Positions 1-5,055 of a DNA stretch of 6,027 nt are shown here, one piece after another. Source of the DNA: Euryarchaeota archaeon UBA226 (GTDB lineage: Archaea; Thermoplasmatota; Poseidoniia; Poseidoniales; Poseidoniaceae); NCBI GenBank assembly GCA_002505935.1, contig DAWL01000184.1, forward strand, positions 1-6,027. The letters run 5' to 3'. The stretch's first letter is position 1, and every line of letters begins with the position of its first letter. A program made the position numbers and the translations under genes. The notes under the pieces are model-generated. The model saw only the letters and a list, made by a program, of their open reading frames with translations. It had not been told where the DNA came from and did no database searches.

Positions 1-716
1 TGCCTGAATGAAGCATTTTCATCGAAACTGATCTTGGCATCTAGAGCCAATATTTCTTCATCATTTGTCCTAACCAGTGGATTTATTTCAACCATGGAAC
101 AGTCTTTGGAAGTGAATAGAGAATAGAGTGAACGCAACATTCGAGCAAAGGAGCGGCCAGCATCTCGGGACAGCCCTAATGATCTAGAAAGTTCAGAAAT
201 CTGGAAACCTAGGAGTCCTGCTCCTGGGTCAACCCAAATCTTGTGAATTCTATCAGGAGTTTGTTCAGCAACCTCTTCTATATCCATTCCACCTTCTGTA
301 CTAGCCATGATTAGTACCGCTTTCTTCTCGCGGTCAACCAATAGGGCCAGATAGTATTCATGAGCGATTTCACAGCCGGATTCGATGTAGATATTCTGCA
401 CTAACTTTCCACTTTCTCCAGTCTGTTTGGTGACTAGAATATTGCCAAGCATTTTTGATGCGAAATCCGCCACTTCATCCTGAGAACGCGCCAACTGAAC
501 TCCACCTTGAAGCACTAATTCCCCACTGGTGGGATTGTGCAGACTGCCCATTCCTCGGCCACCTGCATGTATCTGCGACTTTACAGCAACCAAGGGACAA
601 TCCAATTCGTTCCACGCGGAAACAGCATCCTCAACATTAGTTGCATGTATGCCTTTCTGAACTGCTATTCCATGTTCATGGAACAGTGCTTTTCCCTGGA
701 ATTCGTGAATGTTCAA
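1..716 (-). CDS. sucC: Succinyl-CoA synthetase (succinate-CoA ligase) beta subunit, 3' end cut by window edge
   Basis: The beta subunit of succinyl-CoA synthetase interconverts succinyl-CoA and succinate with NDP phosphorylation in the TCA cycle, in the cytoplasm with the alpha subunit SucD. I translated 238 residues; the frame is open to the left edge, so roughly the last 150 residues are missing. The start opens NIHEFQGKALF, like the family's MNLHEYQAKQLF. Nucleotide-site residues K46 and G53-R54-G55 fall at the same numbers as I recall for E. coli SucC. MASTEGGMDIEEVAEQTP lies at 137-154. The magnesium ligands E210, N212 (EINPLV) and D226 (LDAKI) sit 13 residues later than in E. coli, the size of an insert at about 57-70. 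The TTG at 716 is chosen because it keeps this numbering. In-frame alternatives are GTG at 728, TTG at 737 and ATG at 743. The residue after GRG is Met instead of the usual Lys. sucD may follow to the left, outside the window. Confidence 0.94.
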   Translation of the reverse strand, partial: MNIHEFQGKALFHEHGIAVQKGIHATNVEDAVSAWNELDCPLVAVKSQIHAGGRGMGSLHNPTSGELVLQGGVQLARSQDEVADFASKMLGNILVTKQTGESGKLVQNIYIESGCEIAHEYYLALLVDREKKAVLIMASTEGGMDIEEVAEQTPDRIHKIWVDPGAGLLGFQISELSRSLGLSRDAGRSFARMLRSLYSLFTSKDCSMVEINPLVRTNDEEILALDAKISFDENASFR

Positions 717-744
717 GATTATCGCCACCCCTGCCAATCCCATT

Positions 745-750
745 ACCTCC
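745..750 (-). promoter_or_regulatory. Shine-Dalgarno-like GGAGGT upstream of sucC
   Basis: On the minus strand GGAGGT lies 1 nt before the ATG at 743 (too close), 7 nt before the TTG at 737 (good spacing) and 28 nt before the family-consistent TTG at 716. A second weaker site, GGGGTG (731-726), lies 9 nt before 716. The strong site therefore argues for a start at 737, seven residues longer, while family alignment argues for 716. The start is not settled by sequence alone. Confidence 0.35.
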
Positions 751-753
751 TTG

Positions 754-767
754 AACATCGCGATGTT
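754..767. promoter_or_regulatory. Perfect 14-bp palindrome in the divergent sucC / nucleotidyltransferase spacer
   Basis: AACATCGCGATGTT is identical to its reverse complement over all 14 bases, centred between 760 and 761. It lies in the noncoding spacer between two divergent genes, upstream of both starts. Such a gapless palindrome is a typical shape for the operator of a dimeric DNA-binding protein. As an RNA hairpin it would be poor (5-bp stem, CGCG loop), so a DNA site is more likely. The binding protein is unknown. Confidence 0.4.
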
Positions 768-800
768 GCTGACTGCGTGTCACAAGGGACATGAACTCGT

Positions 801-809
801 TGTTTATGG
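801..809 (-). promoter_or_regulatory. Weak TATA-like element for sucC
   Basis: The minus strand reads CCATAAACA here, the only AT-rich stretch in the spacer. An archaeal TATA box sits about 25 bp before the transcription start, so this would start transcription near 777-780. The palindrome at 754-767 would then lie just inside the transcript start region. The match is weak and based on position and composition only. Confidence 0.2.
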
Positions 810-811
810 AG
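808..811 (+). promoter_or_regulatory. Ribosome binding site GGAG deciding the nucleotidyltransferase start
   Basis: GGAG ends 6 nt before the ATG at 818. That spacing supports 818 over the in-frame ATGs at 791 (AAGGG only 2 nt upstream), 806 and 824 (GGAG 12 nt upstream). Confidence 0.5.
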
Positions 812-817
812 TCGGAC

Positions 818-1825
818 ATGGGGATGCAGGTTGTGGTTCTTGCCGGTGGCTTTGGCAGCCGTTTGCGACCATGGACGTACACTTTGCCCAAACCCTTGCT
901 TCCTCTATTGGACCGTACACTTGTCGAACAGGTGGTATCGGGTGTGCCCTCTGAATTGATTGACGAAGTCATCATTGCGGCGGGGTACAAGGTTGATGAT
1001 TTGAGAGATTATTTTGCTTCTTGTGAATTGGACTATGACGTCAAGATAGTACCCGAAGATGAACCGATGGGAACTGGAGGGGCATTGAAGAACTGTATGG
1101 ATCACCTCAGCGGGACCTTTGCTTGCTTCAATGGAGATGTAGTATCATCCCTTGATTTCTCTTCTATGCTTAGGCAACATAAGAGCATGAAATGTTTGGG
1201 AACTTTGGCTCTTTGGGAAGTTGCCGACCCAACGAGATTTGGAATTGTAGGAATTGACGAAGACCGTTTGGTAACTAGATTCAAGGAGAAGCCAGCACCA
1301 GAAGAAGTATTCAGTAATCTGATCAATGCTGGTTCGTATATCCTTGAAGAAGATGTTTTCGAACTAATGCCGGATGGCAGGTCTAGTCTTGAGAGGGAAC
1401 TCTTCCCAGTTTTGGCTGAGCAAGGGGCTTTGGGCGGGATGCCATTTGAAGGATATTTCATCGATGCAGGAACTCCTGAATCGTGGAAGAGTGCAGTCAA
1501 GGCCGCCATCGTTCATGGTCGACACGATGCAGGATTGGTAGACTCATCTTCATGGTTTGCTGATTCGCGGGCTATCGATTGCACGCGCAAGGGCCACAAC
1601 ATGTTCGCCAAGGGCTCTGATGTTGCAGATAGTGCAACTATCCATGATTGCACCTTGTTGGCGCAGTCCCGCGTAGCCGATGGCAGTTCCTTGCAGGATT
1701 GTTTGTTGGGAATGGCAGCGAAGGTAGGTCGTGATTGTCAATTGAGAGGCGTCATTATTGATCATGAGGCAGAGGTTCCAGATGAAACAGTTCAGACAGG
1801 TGGCGTCTTCCCTCAGGTTGAATAG
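818..1825 (+). CDS. Sugar-1-phosphate nucleotidyltransferase (NDP-sugar pyrophosphorylase, mannose-1-phosphate guanylyltransferase-like)
   Basis: This 335-residue cytoplasmic enzyme should join a nucleoside triphosphate to a sugar 1-phosphate, giving an NDP-sugar and pyrophosphate. The N-terminal Rossmann-like domain (about 1-232) has the family signature VVLAGGFGSRLRP at 6-18 with K25 in LPKPLLP. It also has MGTGGAL (84-90), the metal-site Asp D107 in FNGDV, FKEKP (155-159), NAGSYI (170-175) and YFIDAGTPESW (213-223). The signature position usually Thr in GxGTRL is Ser14 here. The C-terminal part (about 240-335) has short repeats with V/I every few residues (VADSATIHDC, VADGSSLQDC, VGRDCQL), suggesting an irregular left-handed beta helix; C255, C278, C295 and C307 lie in it. 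The overall pattern recalls GDP-mannose pyrophosphorylases, but nucleotide and sugar cannot be read off with certainty; glucose-1-phosphate thymidylyl- or uridylyltransferase are alternatives. It is probably cotranscribed with tpiA, 21 bp downstream. Start 818 is chosen by its GGAG site. Confidence 0.9.
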   Translation: MGMQVVVLAGGFGSRLRPWTYTLPKPLLPLLDRTLVEQVVSGVPSELIDEVIIAAGYKVDDLRDYFASCELDYDVKIVPEDEPMGTGGALKNCMDHLSGTFACFNGDVVSSLDFSSMLRQHKSMKCLGTLALWEVADPTRFGIVGIDEDRLVTRFKEKPAPEEVFSNLINAGSYILEEDVFELMPDGRSSLERELFPVLAEQGALGGMPFEGYFIDAGTPESWKSAVKAAIVHGRHDAGLVDSSSWFADSRAIDCTRKGHNMFAKGSDVADSATIHDCTLLAQSRVADGSSLQDCLLGMAAKVGRDCQLRGVIIDHEAEVPDETVQTGGVFPQVE

Positions 1826-1838
1826 TCGGTATCTTTTC

Positions 1839-1842
1839 GGAG
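1839..1842 (+). promoter_or_regulatory. Ribosome binding site GGAG of tpiA
   Basis: GGAG lies 4 nt before the ATG at 1847, inside the 21-bp gap after the nucleotidyltransferase stop. It supports translation of tpiA from a shared transcript. Confidence 0.45.
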
Positions 1843-1846
1843 ATTC

Positions 1847-2518
1847 ATGACGAAGGCGAAGATAATTGTCAATTTCAAGACCTATGAATCAGCACATTCC
1901 AGCGCTGCCGAGAACCTTGCTGTGGCGATGCAAACTGTAGATGCGGAATGTGAAGTTGCAGATTTGATTGCCGTAGTGAGTGCATTCGACCTATCTGCTG
2001 TTGTTTCTGCTGCTCCTGGATTGCAGGTTTGGGTACAACACCTTGACCCGATCGGATTTGGCTCTAACACTGGATGGTTACATCCTGAAACCGCCATTCA
2101 ACGAGGTGCAGTTGGTACTCTGATCAATCATGCTGAACACAAAGTATCCGTCGAACATGTAGAATCATTGCTAAATCAGTTGCCTGATGATTTCACAGTA
2201 TGTGCTTGTGCTGCTGATCTCGATGAGGCGAGGGCTTTGAGTGCTCTCTCACCAGACATGGTTGCCGTTGAACCACCGGAATTGATTGGAGGAGATGTAT
2301 CAGTTACCAGTGTTGATCCAAGTATTGTTAGTGATACTGTAGAGGTTGTCAACTCAATCAATCCTGAGGTAACAACACTTTGTGGTGCTGGTGTGAAGAA
2401 TGGCATGGATGTCGCCAAAGCAATCGAATTAGGAACTTCTGGAGTACTGCTTGCTAGCGGAGTAACAAAGGCGCAGGACCCCGAGTCAGTACTCAGAGAC
2501 TTGGTGTCTTGTCTGTGA
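1847..2518 (+). CDS. tpiA: Triosephosphate isomerase, archaeal type
   Basis: TpiA interconverts dihydroxyacetone phosphate and glyceraldehyde 3-phosphate in glycolysis and gluconeogenesis, in the cytoplasm. The 223 residues match the compact archaeal class; bacterial and eukaryotic forms are about 250. Catalytic residues are all visible: N9 and K11 in VNFKTYE, the electrophile H95 in INHAEHK, and the base E142 in VAVEPPELIG. The phosphate-binding segments are present as CGAGVKNG (179-186) and LLASGVTKA (201-209). VQHLDPIGFGSNTG (63-76) corresponds to the archaeal segment usually written like QHVDPIGPGSHTG. The ATG at 1847 has a GGAG 4 nt upstream and places NFK at the usual distance from the N-terminus. 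The gene sits 21 bp after the nucleotidyltransferase, so the two are probably one operon joining triose and hexose phosphate metabolism to sugar-nucleotide supply. It converges with the membrane-protein gene ending at 2614. Confidence 0.96.
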   Translation: MTKAKIIVNFKTYESAHSSAAENLAVAMQTVDAECEVADLIAVVSAFDLSAVVSAAPGLQVWVQHLDPIGFGSNTGWLHPETAIQRGAVGTLINHAEHKVSVEHVESLLNQLPDDFTVCACAADLDEARALSALSPDMVAVEPPELIGGDVSVTSVDPSIVSDTVEVVNSINPEVTTLCGAGVKNGMDVAKAIELGTSGVLLASGVTKAQDPESVLRDLVSCL

Positions 2519-2551
2519 ATTCAGGATATTGAAGATGCCAAATCAAGCATG

Positions 2552-2572
2552 TTCCTTTCACTCTCTTCTTCC
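2552..2572 (+). terminator. Pyrimidine-rich tract after tpiA, possible terminator
   Basis: Thirty-odd bases after the tpiA stop the plus strand becomes almost purely C/T for 21 bases (one A), with short T runs. Archaeal termination uses T-rich non-template tracts without a hairpin, so this is a reasonable termination zone in the 95-bp convergent spacer. The T runs are only 2-3 long, so the assignment is weak. I see no hairpin and no other feature in 2519-2613. Confidence 0.22.
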
Positions 2573-2613
2573 ATGAAGCAGAGTAATTACGTCTACCTTG
2601 ATGAAGGCGCTGG

Positions 2614-4947
2614 TCAGATGAAGAATCCCATGTCTTGGGCCTTGAAGAAAAGCACTGCAGCGTACCACAATGCGATAGGAATCATCAGGCAACCGAAGAC
2701 CTTGACCATATCGTCCCTAGCAAACTTTCCGAACATGACCGATAACTTGCCTCCCATTCCGGCGACTAAGCGGATAACTAGAACCACAGCGCCTGAGCAA
2801 ATGAAGAAGGCAACAAACAGGAGAATGCCCATAATCAAGCCGAATCCACTGGTAAGTAGGGTGTTTGAGAGGCCTTGTGGAATCAACATTGGATGAAGTA
2901 TCCAAGAGAACCATGCAACCCACATACCAATTTGAATTTCAATAGCTAGTTCTTCTTCTTCCTTCCATTTGCGATAAGTTTCAGGTGCAGCCTTGTGGAG
3001 GATTTTTGAGATGATTTTCAGTTCGGGTGCAATTCCCCACAACGCTGTGGCCACAGCTTGGTACAACAACCAAAACCCAACAAAGAATTGAATCAGATAC
3101 CATGTCTCTCCTGCTAATCCAGTCATCGCTAGTACCATCAGAGGTAGCCCCAGAATCATGAATCCAATGCCGCCGGTAACGGCTATTCCTCCCCAATTTC
3201 CACCAGGGGGTAATGGGTCCTCTGGCTTCTCCCATTCCTTTCTCGGCAGGGCGATAATCACCAATGGAAATACTGTAGTCCAAATCATAGATAGCAGTAA
3301 TTGTGGACTTTGTGAAGAACCAAAAGAGATGTCATCGATTGCACTTTCTACATTTTCGAGAGAGCTACTTCCTTCGCTCCACCATGCAATGTGTCCCGTG
3401 CTGTCGATAAGTATCAGGCCATCAGCCATTCCGGTTGGTAACATTTTGGCAGTTGCAGCGTCATGCTCATCGATCATTATTGGCCATCTTGCATTCACTC
3501 TTTCTTGGAGTTCTGTTAGTTCGAATGGCTGCACCTCTTCACCGGTTACCAACATTGCTAAACTGACTCTATCCTCCATCTTATCCATGACCATGTCTAG
3601 AACATCGATGTGATGTCGTTGATTGGGAGAACCTGCTATTGAGATGGCGATTAAAGCCGCTTCTTTACTGTCTAATAATTCATCTAGAGATACTGCTGAA
3701 CTATTGTTTCCTGCAGCGTTCAATACGAATTGTGGTGCAGGCCATCCCTGTTCAATTGGTTCTGCTTCGGTCGATAAATATGGCATCTGCATGTTCATTG
3801 GAATGAATAGAAGCGACATCAATAGCATGATGCCAATCAACGGTGGTGGGTAGAGGATTCCTTGCTTGAGACCCAAGCCCAGCCAAAGCAACACTATGCC
3901 AATGCCAAGTGGTGCTAATATCAGGACCGGCTGCCACCCATCAGCACCTTTCTCTTCGTTGACGATGTGTACCCAGCCTTTGAAGTGACATTCACCTACC
4001 TGTGCGGTATATGGCTGGTCATTGGTCTTCATACAGAATTGCAGAATCCAGTGGCCTTCGTCCAACTTTGGCGTGATATATGTCCAAGATGTTCTATTCT
4101 CCTCTACTTTGCGTATCTCTTGAGGACTATCGATTATCTGTAGAATTGATTCTCGGTCGACAGGTTTGGAATCATCTGGTTCCATAGGTCCCCAGACTTC
4201 CATAACGGTACTACGATAGCCTTGCAAAGCCCAAGGTCCAAGCGCAACCATGTCAACATGAGTGAAACCTAGATCATCGCTGATGATTCTGACATCTGGA
4301 TTCATCCATTGTCCTTCAAAGACTAGGCCTCCATCTTCGGCGACGCCAGCCCACCAAAGTTTGGCTGCAACAGGACAGTCATGCATCACTCTCAAGGTGG
4401 CTACAATTTTGTCTCCAGGGTTCATCCTCATGTCTATTTCAGTTCTAGGGAATGTGAAGTTGTGTGCATTGAGAATCGAAGTTTCAGTGATAAATTGCGA
4501 ATTGCTTTCCAGTTGATGTAAGTCTTGCCCGACCTGAATATCGAGGAACATCTGAGTTTGCCTTGCTGATGTAGCACAGTTAATCAATACAGAATCTGAT
4601 GCTGTGGCATGAATGTAAGCCGACATATTGAGCGTCAAGTTGACCGCTTCCTGAACTGGTTGAGATTCTATGGAATCGAAAACAATCTGCGGTACTGCTG
4701 CTTGATTGATAACGTGGCTTCCACCAGCATTGGTATTGAAAGGATGAATGTCAGAGAGGTTGGCGTTGTTTTGTTCAGTTCCCGAAAAGAACAATCTATG
4801 CTTCTGTGGAATGTTCCACTCCTGCTCTCCATCTTGCCATATCTTCTTCTCGATTTGAGCGTTGGCTGAGAGCGAAGAGAGTACCAAAGTCAGCGACAGT
4901 AACAGGAGAAGGGCGGCCTTGCTGCCTCTGCCTGCGGCCCCAGCCAT
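2614..4947 (-). CDS. Secreted/polytopic membrane protein with beta-rich ectodomain and degenerate redoxin-like domain, unknown function
   Basis: I do not recognise this 777-residue protein as a named family. Residues 1-30 form a signal peptide: R/K-containing start, Leu-rich core 11-24, cleavage-like SANA|Q. The ATG at 5145 is in frame but adds 66 hydrophilic residues before the signal peptide and would overlap the divergent gene, so 4947 is used. Residues 31-335 look like one or two beta-sandwich domains outside the cell, with cysteine pairs C124/C191 and C305/C320. Membrane helices are near 341-360 and 367-385. Residues 400-545 resemble a redoxin/thioredoxin domain: GWPAPQFVLN, VSLDELL, WPIMIDEHD and GLILIDSTGHIAWWSEG. 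The catalytic Cys region reads SIAGSPNQRH with no cysteine, and the cis-Pro position reads GMADG. Six more helices follow near 549-567, 586-608, 615-637, 671-690, 698-727 and 749-768, with basic loops inside by the positive-inside rule. This puts the redoxin-like domain outside. A non-catalytic sensing, scaffold or envelope-assembly role is conceivable but unproven. Confidence 0.85.
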   Translation of the reverse strand: MAGAAGRGSKAALLLLLSLTLVLSSLSANAQIEKKIWQDGEQEWNIPQKHRLFFSGTEQNNANLSDIHPFNTNAGGSHVINQAAVPQIVFDSIESQPVQEAVNLTLNMSAYIHATASDSVLINCATSARQTQMFLDIQVGQDLHQLESNSQFITETSILNAHNFTFPRTEIDMRMNPGDKIVATLRVMHDCPVAAKLWWAGVAEDGGLVFEGQWMNPDVRIISDDLGFTHVDMVALGPWALQGYRSTVMEVWGPMEPDDSKPVDRESILQIIDSPQEIRKVEENRTSWTYITPKLDEGHWILQFCMKTNDQPYTAQVGECHFKGWVHIVNEEKGADGWQPVLILAPLGIGIVLLWLGLGLKQGILYPPPLIGIMLLMSLLFIPMNMQMPYLSTEAEPIEQGWPAPQFVLNAAGNNSSAVSLDELLDSKEAALIAISIAGSPNQRHHIDVLDMVMDKMEDRVSLAMLVTGEEVQPFELTELQERVNARWPIMIDEHDAATAKMLPTGMADGLILIDSTGHIAWWSEGSSSLENVESAIDDISFGSSQSPQLLLSMIWTTVFPLVIIALPRKEWEKPEDPLPPGGNWGGIAVTGGIGFMILGLPLMVLAMTGLAGETWYLIQFFVGFWLLYQAVATALWGIAPELKIISKILHKAAPETYRKWKEEEELAIEIQIGMWVAWFSWILHPMLIPQGLSNTLLTSGFGLIMGILLFVAFFICSGAVVLVIRLVAGMGGKLSVMFGKFARDDMVKVFGCLMIPIALWYAAVLFFKAQDMGFFI

Positions 4948-5012
4948 GATGCGAGCGTAAAGCCCGACATTGAACAATCCTGCGCTTCTGCGAACTCTTT
5001 CTTCTGCGTCAT

Positions 5013-5021
5013 GATAAAAAG
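5013..5021 (+). promoter_or_regulatory. Archaeal TATA-like box for the four-helix membrane protein
   Basis: GATAAAAAG is the strongest TATA-like element in the window. An archaeal start point about 25 bp downstream would fall near 5042, giving a leader of about 14 nt before the ATG at 5056. Read on the minus strand the same box is CTTTTTATC, 66 bp before the start at 4947, so it could also serve that divergent gene with a leader of about 40 nt. Confidence 0.5.
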
Positions 5022-5029
5022 CAAATCTA

Positions 5030-5050
5030 GCCTGTGTGGCCCTTACAGGC
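5030..5050. repeat. Inverted repeat GCCTGT-N9-ACAGGC spanning the predicted transcription start
   Basis: The arms at 5030-5035 and 5045-5050 are perfect 6-bp inverted copies separated by 9 bases. The pair begins 9 bp after the TATA-like box and straddles the expected start of transcription of the gene at 5056. That is where an archaeal repressor would block RNA polymerase. A small RNA hairpin is also possible if transcription starts before 5030. Six-base arms can occur by chance. Confidence 0.3.
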
Positions 5051-5055
5051 GAAGC

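Noticed and set aside
791..817. Longer nucleotidyltransferase start at ATG 791
   Set aside because: The nine extra residues precede the family's usual short lead to the VVLAGG strand, and its purine tract is only 2 nt from the ATG; 818 has GGAG at 6 nt.
676..990. Minus-strand open frame across the divergent spacer
   Set aside because: It overlaps the starts of both sucC (in another frame) and the nucleotidyltransferase, and its protein shows no family pattern.
1102..1509. Minus-strand open frame of 135 codons
   Set aside because: It lies wholly inside the nucleotidyltransferase, antisense; the opposite strand carries clear family motifs.
2549..2896. Plus-strand open frame starting in the convergent spacer
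   Set aside because: Most of it is antisense to the end of the membrane protein; no ribosome site and no recognisable protein features.
3158..3613. Plus-strand open frame of 151 codons
   Set aside because: It is antisense to the redoxin-like and helix region of the 777-residue protein and shows no signal of its own.
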